Below, piece after piece: positions 15,471 to 24,390 of a stretch of 64,000 nucleotides of DNA. The notes below the pieces were generated by a model. The model did no database searches, had not been told where the DNA came from, and saw only the letters and a list, made by a program, of their open reading frames with translations. The DNA comes from Collinsella aerofaciens. Its GTDB lineage: Bacteria; Actinomycetota; Coriobacteriia; Coriobacteriales; Coriobacteriaceae. The stretch lies in assembly GCF_015561195.1 (NCBI RefSeq), contig NZ_JADMSU010000004.1, forward strand, positions 124,001-188,000, in the 5' to 3' direction. The first letter of the stretch is position 1. Every line of letters begins with the position of its first letter. The position numbers and the translations under genes are program-made.

Positions 15471-17126
15471 CTAGGCAACCTTTTCAAGCTTAAGCAGGTC
15501 GCTGCGCTCGGCCGCAGCTTCCTTCGCGCTCTTCCACTGATTAAGCGCCAGATCGATCTCGGAACAGCCTTCCTGGATGCGTTTGGAGTATTTGGCCTCA
15601 ATCTCTTCTGCCTCCGTAGCGCGCTGCTTGCCCGAGAGGCTCGTCTTTACTAGACAATAGCCAGCCCCCGCAAGAAGCAGAATGCCAATAACCTGGTTTA
15701 CAAACGCAAAGAAAGCTACTCCCAAAACAGCGAGGACAACGGCCGCTATCTTGTGGCTCTTGTTGCCCTTCGCAACCTTGACATCAAGCTCAGCGAGCTC
15801 CTTTTTCTTCTCTTCACCGACATAGCGAACATAATCGCCGCGCAGCGCATTACCCTCATCGCCGGTAACCGCCCTGCTTGTCCATCCGTCGAAGTCAAGG
15901 GTGATCGCCTGCGGAAATTCGGGGATGTCGCTCTTGCGATACCGGTTGAAACCACCGTTGATATAGGAACCCAAAAACTGAATCGCGGTCTTCTTCTTAT
16001 GCACATCCACAGACGCACTCTGGTCGCGCATCGAGCGTGTCATCTGGTCGATGATGTTCATCGTCTGCTGACGCTTCTCATCGCGGCGACGATTGACGAG
16101 CTCTCGGGCGCGCTCCACGTCTCCGCCAAATGCCTTGACCGCAAGAAGATACTCCTCCTGGCGGCGCAAATTTCGCTCCTTGGAGTCATCGGAGTTAACG
16201 AGCTCCATCAAATGCCTGTCAACCTGCTCGGCAAGCGTCCTCTCGTCAACATCAGAAGCCTTGAGGTCGGCGAAGTCATTGGAGATGCTCTCGATTGCCT
16301 CGACTTTTCCGAGATACTTATTGATGTAGTCAAACTCCTTGACCACCACCTTGAGCGCCGGATATCTCGAACTCATATCCTCCTCGTAGCCGGTAAAGTA
16401 CTCCGCCCATGACTCTGACTGCTCATTCTCGAACTCAGGGCTCTGATTTCTGATCTGCTCGATCCAGCCCGCCATATAGTCGTCGCACAGGTGCTTTTCG
16501 TCGGTTCCAAAGATGCCGTTGATATAGGCATCGATGTAGACCATCGCATCGGCATCGATGCGGGCGGCGTTTTGCGTCGAGAAGTAGCGCGCTAACCATT
16601 CGTAGCACGTAGCCGTGCGGTTATTACGTCTGCAGATCAGAGCCATCGCAAGCGACGTGTGCTCGTTGTCACGTTTGACAGCCTCGCGTATTGCGCGCTC
16701 TGCAAGATCTCGGTTGTTGTTGATCCATGCCGCAAGGGCAACCAGGACAGGTGCCAGCCAGTAGTCCGGGGTAGAGATCATTAACTCCTCGGAGACCGTC
16801 GAAATCGTCGCCTTGCGCACGAGCGCCGCATCGGTTGCCTGGAGAATACCGACCATGGTGTTTCGAACCACTGAGTAGTTGCCGAACTTTTTGTCCATCT
16901 CCTGCCGGACGCTCACGAGCTCCGTAGTCGCCTGCTCAAGTGCGGCGGTACGACGCTGCTCGAGCATCATCTCGAGAAAGTCCTTTCGGAGCTTTTTAAG
17001 GTCCTTCCGCACTTCCTCCATTTGCGATTCGACCTTATCGACCTTCGTGGTCATCTGGTCAACTTTTGTTCCAATAGCGGCGATCCTGCGCTCGATAAGG
17101 ACAGTATCTACTCCCGAATCACTCAT
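15471..17126 (-). CDS. coiled-coil and membrane protein of unknown function
   Basis: 551 residues; ATG at 17126 after AAAGGTGG, preferred to a GTG three codons upstream. Residues 1-80 form a heptad-rich coiled coil (KVDQMTTKVDKVESQMEEVR). A helical region of about 300 residues follows, including IAAWINNN-type helices and another charged coiled coil near 330-360. Two hydrophobic segments (KIAAVVLAVLGVAFFAFV and IGILLLAGAGYCLV) lie near 460-500, then a second helical tail. No catalytic motif is visible. Its place beside the zinc-ribbon and SPFH genes suggests a common membrane task. Confidence 0.75.
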   Translation of the reverse strand: MSDSGVDTVLIERRIAAIGTKVDQMTTKVDKVESQMEEVRKDLKKLRKDFLEMMLEQRRTAALEQATTELVSVRQEMDKKFGNYSVVRNTMVGILQATDAALVRKATISTVSEELMISTPDYWLAPVLVALAAWINNNRDLAERAIREAVKRDNEHTSLAMALICRRNNRTATCYEWLARYFSTQNAARIDADAMVYIDAYINGIFGTDEKHLCDDYMAGWIEQIRNQSPEFENEQSESWAEYFTGYEEDMSSRYPALKVVVKEFDYINKYLGKVEAIESISNDFADLKASDVDERTLAEQVDRHLMELVNSDDSKERNLRRQEEYLLAVKAFGGDVERARELVNRRRDEKRQQTMNIIDQMTRSMRDQSASVDVHKKKTAIQFLGSYINGGFNRYRKSDIPEFPQAITLDFDGWTSRAVTGDEGNALRGDYVRYVGEEKKKELAELDVKVAKGNKSHKIAAVVLAVLGVAFFAFVNQVIGILLLAGAGYCLVKTSLSGKQRATEAEEIEAKYSKRIQEGCSEIDLALNQWKSAKEAAAERSDLLKLEKVA

Positions 17127-17198
17127 CTGTACCACCTTTCAGTTTGCACTGTTTAGATCATCCAATAGCTTTAAGCGAGTAAGCGCCCGCCATCTGCT

Positions 17199-18023
17199 TT
17201 ATTGAGAGGCCATGCTTCGGTATTGCTCGGACACCTGCTGATAGGCCACAAGAAACTTCTGTTTGTATTGGCTCGCCTTCATCGAATTGACGATGCGACC
17301 GACGGGCTCCACATAGTGTTCGAAAAAGTACGAAGTCCTTCTTCGTAACGCAAACGAACCAGTTTTATAGGGGGACCCGGGGTTCTCTCTAATGCCCTTG
17401 AGTAGTGCAAGACACGTTTTGGGTGTATTGCAGTTGGCGGCAATATCTTGATAGAAACTCTCCCGCTCTGCAGTCATAAAGTCTTCCGAAGCATACCGCG
17501 CTATGCAGAACGGGCACACAGCATCGATAAAGTTCTCAAGTCGAGACCGATCCTCCATGCTCTGCATATTGGCGACCACGAGCGATACCATCTGAACCTC
17601 AAAGTCACGCATGTTGTAGAGCGTCGACTCAAACAAGTCGATCAAGTCACGCACCTCATCATATTCGAGAGGGATATCTTCGGCCCTTTTAAAGAAAACC
17701 GTCATCGAACCCGAAAGACCTTCGCAAAACTCATCGCAGTACGCAACCATAAACTGTGCCGCCGCGTTGTCTTGCATCATATTGAGCACGTCCGCGGCAA
17801 ATTTGCGGGCCTCCGGGAAGTTGCCGCCCTTAAAAAACTTGATGGCATTGTCCTTGGCAAACGCGATTTTGCCCGTGGCCCCCAGACGCGCCCGCGAATA
17901 GTACATCTCGCGACCGCACTGGTTGCAATGAACCTTTCGAGTTGCGGGGTCAAACTCGACATCGGTGCTGCCGCAGCCCTCGCAAGTTATTCCGTTGATT
18001 TCCAATAGCTTCCCCCACTTCAA
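17199..18023 (-). CDS. TFIIB-type zinc-ribbon protein
   Basis: 274 residues from TTG at 18023 (MKWGKLLEI); no ATG in frame is nearer the zinc ribbon and the ribosome site is weak, so the start is uncertain. The ribbon is CEGCGSTDVEF...CNQCG at about residues 14-38. The rest is helical and probably soluble, with repeat-like helices (KFFKGGNFPEARKFAADVL). B. subtilis YdjG, beside SPFH protein YdjI, also starts with such a ribbon, so the pair here may be similar. That link is inference. Confidence 0.75.
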   Translation of the reverse strand: MKWGKLLEINGITCEGCGSTDVEFDPATRKVHCNQCGREMYYSRARLGATGKIAFAKDNAIKFFKGGNFPEARKFAADVLNMMQDNAAAQFMVAYCDEFCEGLSGSMTVFFKRAEDIPLEYDEVRDLIDLFESTLYNMRDFEVQMVSLVVANMQSMEDRSRLENFIDAVCPFCIARYASEDFMTAERESFYQDIAANCNTPKTCLALLKGIRENPGSPYKTGSFALRRRTSYFFEHYVEPVGRIVNSMKASQYKQKFLVAYQQVSEQYRSMASQ

Positions 18024-18060
18024 CCATCAAAGTGCCCTGGTAAAAAGGCAGCGCGAGCCC

Positions 18061-18762
18061 TTATTTGACAGCGGTCAGCGCCGCATTGCGCTTTTTCCAG
18101 ATATTGCGCGCATCATGGACAAGGCCAACCGTAACATCTGCCGGCTCATCGGCACTCATGGAATTCGAGACCGCCTCAAGCGCGGCGGAGAACTGTCGCT
18201 CGATCTCTTGAACATGGGGGTGCGACATGTTGGAACTAAAGGAGATGTCATCCTTGAGCCCTTTGAGTTCGGCTTTAACCTGAGCGTCCTCCGCTACGGC
18301 AAGAAGCTGCCCCACATATGATCCGAACTGTGCCGTTTGAACCGTCTTTGCGAGGGCGGCGGCAACCTTTTGGTCTGCCCGGCGGGCATAGGAGCCAAGA
18401 CCCATCTGCACAAGGACAAGCACAACGAGAAGAACAACGTTTGCGACAACCGGGATCGTGCTGCCGCCCCACCCATACGCCACAAACGCAAAGTACGTAT
18501 TGGCAAGAAGGGCAACAACAAAATAGGCACAGCTGGATGCAATCGGCAAATAATGGATTTCGGTCGTGCTTTTGACCGTGGACTGCTTATCGGACATGGT
18601 AGCCGAAATCGAAGCCACCGCAAAAGCCAAAACCCCAAAACCAAGCGACATAGCAAAGACGATAGGGTTCATCAGCGCGTTTTTGCAGACAAACATGATT
18701 ACAAGCCACGCCACCAAGACGATTGCCTCGCCCAAAATGACACGTTTAACAGAACCGTTCAT
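18061..18762 (-). CDS. four-helix membrane protein of unknown function
   Basis: 233 residues; ATG at 18762 after GGAG. Four hydrophobic segments lie at about 10-30, 32-55, 72-95 and 103-125, followed by a 110-residue charged cytoplasmic tail (KVAAALAKTVQTAQFG, VQEIERQFSAALEAV). No domain recognised. It lies 12 bases after the SPFH gene, so the two are surely in one transcript. Confidence 0.75.
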   Translation of the reverse strand: MNGSVKRVILGEAIVLVAWLVIMFVCKNALMNPIVFAMSLGFGVLAFAVASISATMSDKQSTVKSTTEIHYLPIASSCAYFVVALLANTYFAFVAYGWGGSTIPVVANVVLLVVLVLVQMGLGSYARRADQKVAAALAKTVQTAQFGSYVGQLLAVAEDAQVKAELKGLKDDISFSSNMSHPHVQEIERQFSAALEAVSNSMSADEPADVTVGLVHDARNIWKKRNAALTAVK

Positions 18763-18774
18763 CTTTGTTTCTCC

Positions 18775-20151
18775 TTATTGGATCTTAGTTCCACAATCGG
18801 GGCAGAATTTGGTCCCTTCCGGCAACTCGGCTCCGCAGCTCGGGCACCTTGGCGAGGTCAACCGGTTCCCGCACTCAAGGCAGAACTTGGCACCGACCGG
18901 GTTAAGATGCCCACACGCCAAACACGCAACACCCTGCTCGAGCTTTTGTCCGCATTCCAGGCAGAACTTAGCACCCATCGGATTAACGTTTCCGCAACCG
19001 GGACACACGAGACCGTTTTGCATACCTGCGGACGCGGAAGCCGTTCCAACCATGGGAGCAACAGCGCCCATGGTCTGGTTGGCCAAGTTGGAGAAGCCAG
19101 CTCCAAATGCACCGCCCATGCCAACGCCCATGCCGAGTCCCATGCCGGCTCCCATGAGGCCCGATGCGGCACTCCCCTCATTGCCCGCAGCACTCTCCAT
19201 TACGTCCATGCCGCGCTCCTGCTGATAGTTGTAGCCTTCGCGCGCACGCTTCCTGGCAAGTGCCTCGGACTCGATGTCCATCTGGGCAGCGTTACCCTGT
19301 GCCTCGAGAATGCTCCGCTTACGCTGGATCTTCATCTCGTTGATGGCGGCAAGATCCTCTTCGAAGGGCTTGATGCTGTTGAACGAGAAGTTATCGAGCG
19401 TGAGGCCAAACTCATCGAAATAGTTAACGAGCCTTCCCTGCATCTGAGACGAGAAATCGCTCAGATGTGTCGCGATTTTTAGAACGGAAACCCCTTGGTC
19501 AACAATCGCCTTAGCAAGCAAGTCGGGAACATACTCAAGGATTTTTGCCCGCATAAAGGAGGTAAGTTCTTCTCGCGTATAGCGATCTCGCGTGCCCACG
19601 ACCTTAACAAGGAACTTCCTCGCCTGAATGGGAACCAGACTCGAGTCGTTCTGCTCGATATGCACGCCAAACAAACCGAAGGCGCGAACGTGAACGTTGA
19701 CGTCTTCCTCAGGGTCTTGAACGATGATGGGCTCGGTCGTGCCCCAGCGTAGCTCGTTCATGTAGTTGGTATTGATAAAGTACACAACGGAATGAAACGC
19801 CGAGCTACCGCCGGTAAGCGAATGAGCGGCATTGCGGAACGGGGCGAATCGGCTGTCTCCCGTGTCGAGCTTGATCTTGCACGGACCGACAAACACGCTT
19901 ACCTGAGAATCGCCGGCACCCGTAGCGTCAGTAGAACTGCCCGCCCCCATATTGTTGGTAAAAACGGCAATCTGCGATTGCGCAACCTGAAGATAGGACC
20001 CGTTGGGAAAATCCTCGTAGGGATAGCGGAATGAGACAAGCGAGGCATCTTCGTTGTTGCCAGGCTCCCATTTGATATTGTCGACAGAAAAGGCACCGAG
20101 TATTCCGCTGTGCTTTTCTTCCTTTTCGTTATCGCTATGGAACAGAGACAT
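18775..20151 (-). CDS. SPFH-domain protein with three C-terminal zinc ribbons
   Basis: 458 residues; ATG at 20151 after AAAGGAA. Residues about 25-290 match the SPFH/band 7 branch that includes B. subtilis YdjI (often labelled virion core protein): VGPCKIKLDTGDSRF, FGVHIEQNDSS, RAKILEYVPDLLAKAIVD. A short coiled coil (INEMKIQRKRSILEAQGNAAQ) and a Gly/Met-rich linker follow. Three double-CxxC ribbons end the protein (CPGC/CLEC, CLAC/CLEC, CPSC/CPDC). SPFH proteins build scaffolds on membranes, and YdjI recruits a PspA-type protein under membrane stress. No pspA gene is in the window. Confidence 0.88.
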   Translation of the reverse strand: MSLFHSDNEKEEKHSGILGAFSVDNIKWEPGNNEDASLVSFRYPYEDFPNGSYLQVAQSQIAVFTNNMGAGSSTDATGAGDSQVSVFVGPCKIKLDTGDSRFAPFRNAAHSLTGGSSAFHSVVYFINTNYMNELRWGTTEPIIVQDPEEDVNVHVRAFGLFGVHIEQNDSSLVPIQARKFLVKVVGTRDRYTREELTSFMRAKILEYVPDLLAKAIVDQGVSVLKIATHLSDFSSQMQGRLVNYFDEFGLTLDNFSFNSIKPFEEDLAAINEMKIQRKRSILEAQGNAAQMDIESEALARKRAREGYNYQQERGMDVMESAAGNEGSAASGLMGAGMGLGMGVGMGGAFGAGFSNLANQTMGAVAPMVGTASASAGMQNGLVCPGCGNVNPMGAKFCLECGQKLEQGVACLACGHLNPVGAKFCLECGNRLTSPRCPSCGAELPEGTKFCPDCGTKIQ

Positions 20152-20347
20152 GCTGATTCCTTTCGTTAATCCCAAACCACGCGCTCCGCGTGTCTAATGA
20201 ATTGCGAAATGCCGAGCCGACAGGCGCATCGAAAGCCCGTGCGTCTCAATCTATCCCCCAACTTAGCTCGGTTAATTTTAGCCCTCAAGTCATCGCATTT
20301 AGTCACCCGCCGGCGAGCGGTAATAATGTCGCACCTTTGGTCAACTG

Positions 20348-20440
20348 ACGAAGAACCGGGAGGGTTCGAACCCCAGATACCCTTTTGGGGCATACCCGCT
20401 TAGCGGGCGAGTGTCTTCGGACTCTCGGTCAGCTCTTCGT
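20348..20440 (-). tRNA. degenerate tRNA-Ser(GCU)-like sequence, probably a tRNA pseudogene
   Basis: Read on the minus strand, a serine-type long variable arm (ATGCCCC-AAAA-GGGTAT), a T arm (GGGGTTCGAACCC), and an anticodon stem with GCT in the loop are present; terminal bases ACGAAGA and TCTTCGT pair. Against function: the base before the anticodon is C instead of the near-universal U33, the D stem does not pair properly, there are 2-4 extra bases between the T stem and the acceptor, and the 3' end is TCA rather than CCA. It lies upstream of the SPFH gene. Confidence 0.45.
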
Positions 20441-20536
20441 AACGGCCGTTTTAGCTGTAACTAAACTCGTCGGATGGAACAAGGGGAAAGGTATAGGAGC
20501 CGCGCACGCCGTAATGCCAAAATGCCTCGGCTAAAG

Positions 20537-22030
20537 TTACTCGCTCTCGTGATAGGCCATAATCGACCGGCACGGATACCCTTCAGAGCCGCATTCCGCA
20601 GACGCTACGACCTTTCCGTCTTTATAAAACTCGACGTACCAAACGTACGTTGCCGCCCCCTCCCAATAGCTTGGCCTATCAGCGACCTTGTACGTAATAG
20701 AGGCGTCATCTGGCACAATCAACTCGCGCTTGGCGTTTGCAATGAACGCATCCATGTCGGCGATCACGCCATCGTCGCCCGCAGCGGCCTCCCCATCGTC
20801 GCCGCTATCGGATGCCGCTTCAGATGGTGCTTGAGATGCGCCAGTTCGATCATCTGCAGTGCCAGAGCCGTCCTTCAAAGAGCTCTCCGAAGGCTCCGCT
20901 CCTTTGAATGCCTTCCACATATCGCTGCTTGCAGACGGCTTTTCAATGTCGGCCTCCGGATGCTCCCCGGCAATCTCGTCAAGAATTTTACACGCTTCTT
21001 CACGCCCCTGGACCATCGTCTCCTGTGGTTTGCCACCATCCTCGACAGTCCTCACCAAGTAGGCGCCATTCTGTCTATCGAATTCCTTATTTTGAATTTG
21101 CACCGCGTCTACGACCTCAGGACCCTTTGCAGTAAGCGAAATATAGAAATCTGCCTGGTTACAATCCTGTCTACAAGTAAATTTAACGATGCCGTCCTTG
21201 CAGACAGTAATGACTTGGCTCTCACCCTGAGCAATAAAACCGTCATACCGATTCGTCATATTGCTGGAGCCTTCTACCATCTCTGACGAAGGCATAACCG
21301 AAACGGCCTTTCCATCAACAAAGCAGTAGGCACCTACAATCGCCGAAATATCGTTCTGCGCATCGACAGACCCAATAAGTAGCTCGTCAATTCCGTCACC
21401 GTTCAAATCATCGAAAGCATAGTAGTAGTTTAAAAAGCCGGGAGCATTCTGGCTGTCATAAACGAATATCTGCCCCAGCCCAGAATCATCGCCGCGCCCC
21501 AGAGCCCAGTCGTCGTAGTTGGCAGTACCAGCTCCCTTCTGCTCGCAATAGCTCACAAAGTCCTCGTAACGCGCAACCACGCCCTCGTAGGCCTCGTGCG
21601 CTTTCTTGTTAGCTGCCGCGACCTTCTTTTTAGACGACTTATTCTCGACTGCAGCCGGCTGTTCCTGCTGCTGCAGCTGAGGCAGCACAAAGGCCTCGTA
21701 AGCTTTGACCAGTGCGTAGGCGACACCAGCGGTAAAGATGATTGCTGCAAGAATGGTGACAAACGTAGGCACGGCAAAACGGCCGATCTGCCGACGCTGC
21801 ATCATAAAGGCCGCAAAGGACATATGCTCAGAGGGCGCCGGAGAAGCGCTCTCTGCGCGAGATGCAGCAGGATCGCTCGTCGCTTTTCTATCAGCAGGCG
21901 CCTTTGGTGTACCTGAAGGAAGCGGCTGCTGAGCATTCGCCGGCGCATCATCCACATCCAACGGTTTTCCGCATGCGGAACAGTATCGCGCCCCGTCTTT
22001 GATCTTTGCCCCGCAGCTTGCGCAGTACAT
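20537..22030 (-). CDS. zinc-ribbon membrane protein with large extracytoplasmic domain
   Basis: 497 residues; ATG at 22030 after GGGGGG. Residues 1-25 are a zinc ribbon (CASCG...CSACG). A Pro/Ala-rich linker leads to one membrane segment at about 85-110 (FVTILAAIIFTAGVAYALV). Outside, residues about 140-330 include YAFDDLNGDGIDELLIG, the FG-GAP/VCBS-like calcium loop type, and the C-terminal domain ends in YVEFYKDGKVVASAECG. It shares its plan with the genes at 25815 and 27436. A sensor or envelope role is inferred from the layout; none is proven. Confidence 0.8.
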   Translation of the reverse strand: MYCASCGAKIKDGARYCSACGKPLDVDDAPANAQQPLPSGTPKAPADRKATSDPAASRAESASPAPSEHMSFAAFMMQRRQIGRFAVPTFVTILAAIIFTAGVAYALVKAYEAFVLPQLQQQEQPAAVENKSSKKKVAAANKKAHEAYEGVVARYEDFVSYCEQKGAGTANYDDWALGRGDDSGLGQIFVYDSQNAPGFLNYYYAFDDLNGDGIDELLIGSVDAQNDISAIVGAYCFVDGKAVSVMPSSEMVEGSSNMTNRYDGFIAQGESQVITVCKDGIVKFTCRQDCNQADFYISLTAKGPEVVDAVQIQNKEFDRQNGAYLVRTVEDGGKPQETMVQGREEACKILDEIAGEHPEADIEKPSASSDMWKAFKGAEPSESSLKDGSGTADDRTGASQAPSEAASDSGDDGEAAAGDDGVIADMDAFIANAKRELIVPDDASITYKVADRPSYWEGAATYVWYVEFYKDGKVVASAECGSEGYPCRSIMAYHESE

Positions 22031-22179
22031 ATATCCCCCCTAGAACTTCAGCATATCGAAACGATAGCCCACAGCCTGCAAACAGAAAAGGCCCAGGACA
22101 ATTTGCTCGATTGTAAACCTTTTCTTTCACCTTTCAAATTCGCCTGACCCCACGCGGAAGGCATGCGACGGGCTACTTG

Positions 22180-22797
22180 CTAGGCGCGAGCCATGTGCAG
22201 CTTGATTACCTTGAAGATGATGTTGGCAACCGAGACGATAGGCCAAAGTGCCACCATCGTCATCGGGGCTAATTCGGGAACAACCGGAACCGCTCCGTGA
22301 ATCACGCTGCCCAACCAGTAAAAAAGCATCAGAACAACGACAGGAAGGCCCACGAGAACCACAAGTTCGATTAACATAATCGTGATACCGATAATGCCGC
22401 CACCATAGACAAAGGGAAGCCTTACACCGCTGCGGTACAGCGAGATAATCACCTTCCAGGGACCAATCAGAAGCAGCGCCAGCAGAATCATATAGTCGAG
22501 CCCCAGCGAGCCCCCTCCCAGCACGTAATTGAAAAAGAGCACATAGAGCAACGAAATCACCGACGCTCGCGTAAGGGACCCGATGGACTCGCGAAGTGAA
22601 TCTTGCAGGCAAGCAGCGGCCTCTGCATCCTCCGCCGCTTGAAACTGAGCCTCGACAGACTGGCTCTCAATCGGCCGGGCCTCAACGTAAATCGCATCTC
22701 CCGCCGTGCTGGCCGCAGCCGCGACCGTAGGCGTTCCGCACACGCCGCAGAACTTGGCGCCGTCGTTAATCTCTGCTCCACACTGTTTGCAATGCAT
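22180..22797 (-). CDS. zinc-ribbon multi-pass membrane protein
   Basis: 205 residues; ATG at 22797 after AAAGGA. A zinc ribbon (CKQCG...CGVCG) occupies residues 3-23, then an acidic linker, then about four or five membrane segments from residue 80 on. No known transport motif. First gene of the minus-strand group that ends at 15237, and divergent from the regulator at 22937. Confidence 0.75.
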   Translation of the reverse strand: MHCKQCGAEINDGAKFCGVCGTPTVAAAASTAGDAIYVEARPIESQSVEAQFQAAEDAEAAACLQDSLRESIGSLTRASVISLLYVLFFNYVLGGGSLGLDYMILLALLLIGPWKVIISLYRSGVRLPFVYGGGIIGITIMLIELVVLVGLPVVVLMLFYWLGSVIHGAVPVVPELAPMTMVALWPIVSVANIIFKVIKLHMARA

Positions 22798-22936
22798 GAT
22801 CGGGTCCTTTCTCGTTACCCCTTTTCTTGACGATCACAAGATACGATTTGTCGTTTATCCGATATAGGGATTTTGACCGAGTAATTTTCCTAAACGTGCT
22901 ACGCTATTAAACCTGCAGCTAGAGACAGGGGTAACA

Positions 22937-24295
22937 ATGTTTGAGTTCTCCCAAACACGCACCGTTGAAGGTTCGATTCCGTTTAAGAAAGTCAACCTCA
23001 TAGAGAACGAACCCAATAGGTCCGTTGGCGAGGCCCAGCTTGTCTTTGAACTCTACATGCCCACCGAGCTGGCCGGCAGCAAAAGCAACGAAGGGCCCGC
23101 ACACAGCGAGCGCCATGCCGATCTGATCAGGCTGGCATCATGCATCGAACCCACCGCCGTTAAAGAGCAGCCCTTCCGCGCAAGCCTCTTTAACGTACTT
23201 GACTACGCCGAACAGACCGGGCCGCTTTTTGGCAAGCACGCAATAGAATCCGTACGCGATTGGGGCAATGCCGCGATGGCAGCACTTATTGCCATGCGCA
23301 TCCAGGAATACCTCAACGGGAGCTGCACCATCGCAAAGGTCTCCGCATTGGAAAGAATCGAGAAATCAGTGGTAACCTGCGCGGCAAACGGGTCATCCTT
23401 CAAGATCTACACCACTATCCTGAGGGCGGGCGGAGATTATACCAACTCATTCAAAAGCCTGCCCATCGTGCGCAAAATCGAATCCGATGCGGGATATTTC
23501 TACGCCTTTATGTTTATGATCGACGAGGAAGAATCCCTCGTTGCACTCAACGTGCTCTCTTTTGAACACGAGCTCACCGCCAATGACTTCAGTGTTTTGC
23601 AGGCGATGTTCTACATGGACGAAGACTCCAGCTTGGAGATTTCAGCACGACTCAAGGTCAACAATAGCGAGGAGAGCTTCTATGTAATCGACCCTCAAGC
23701 AGATATCCAGGAGCGCCGCGAAGAACTTGACGACGATGACCGCGATGCGCTCACCGCTTTGGTGCAGGCGCTCGTGATCTCGCATCTCTCGGGCGCGCAC
23801 GTGGATGTGTTCCAGGGCAACGAGTCCACAGGGTTCCTTTCCTTTGACAGCTATCTCTCGTGGCTCTGGTTTGATTTTTCGCGCAAGCTGAGCACCGTTA
23901 AAATTGGCTATTGCGAGCAGTGTGGACGCGCCTACTCACTTGCCGGACATCGAGGCGTCAAACGGCACTACTGCAGCGATCGATGCAAGACCGATGCCAA
24001 AAACGAGCGCACGCGCAAGGAGACGGCAAAGATACGCGAGTTGTTTGGAACGGGCGCCAGCGTACGCGACATCGCCAACGAGATAGAACGTCCCGCGGCC
24101 TACGTACGCTCGCAGCTCAATAAATGGACCAAGCTCAAGCACGATCTGGATGAAGACATTGAGTCAAACGGCTTTGACAGCTCCGAGCTACTCAAACGTT
24201 GCACCATTGAGAAGCTCGACCTCAACAACCTCCTCAACGCCAAGCGCAAAAAGCAGATTCAGGACTTCGCCAAGCTCAAGCGACTCGTTAAGTAG
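22937..24295 (+). CDS. CGNR-like zinc-finger protein, putative DNA-binding regulator
   Basis: 452 residues; ATG at 22937 after GGGG. The first 310 residues match nothing I recognise. Residues about 318-350 hold CEQCGRAY...HYCSDRCKTDAKNERTRK, which resembles the CGNR zinc finger of DNA-binding proteins. A helix-turn-helix-like segment follows (SVRDIANEIERPAAYVRSQLNKW), and the C-terminus is basic (NAKRKKQIQDFAKLKRLVK). It is divergent from the zinc-ribbon operon and ahead of the AAA ATPase gene, so it may regulate one of them. Confidence 0.7.
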   Translation: MFEFSQTRTVEGSIPFKKVNLIENEPNRSVGEAQLVFELYMPTELAGSKSNEGPAHSERHADLIRLASCIEPTAVKEQPFRASLFNVLDYAEQTGPLFGKHAIESVRDWGNAAMAALIAMRIQEYLNGSCTIAKVSALERIEKSVVTCAANGSSFKIYTTILRAGGDYTNSFKSLPIVRKIESDAGYFYAFMFMIDEEESLVALNVLSFEHELTANDFSVLQAMFYMDEDSSLEISARLKVNNSEESFYVIDPQADIQERREELDDDDRDALTALVQALVISHLSGAHVDVFQGNESTGFLSFDSYLSWLWFDFSRKLSTVKIGYCEQCGRAYSLAGHRGVKRHYCSDRCKTDAKNERTRKETAKIRELFGTGASVRDIANEIERPAAYVRSQLNKWTKLKHDLDEDIESNGFDSSELLKRCTIEKLDLNNLLNAKRKKQIQDFAKLKRLVK

Positions 24296-24341
24296 AAGCC
24301 CTGTCATTTCTTCTCCGTCCGACTGGAAAATTACTCACATA

Positions 24342-24371
24342 CGTGTTAGTACTATATATGTTAGTAACACG
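24342..24371. promoter_or_regulatory. operator-like repeats before the AAA ATPase gene
   Basis: CGTGTTA (24342-24348) pairs with TAACACG (24365-24371), and the direct repeat GTTAGTA occurs at 24345 and 24360. The AT-rich centre (actatatat) could be a -10 region. It ends 20 bases before the ATG at 24391. Confidence 0.4.
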
Positions 24372-24390
24372 CATATGAGCGAGGCATGCC

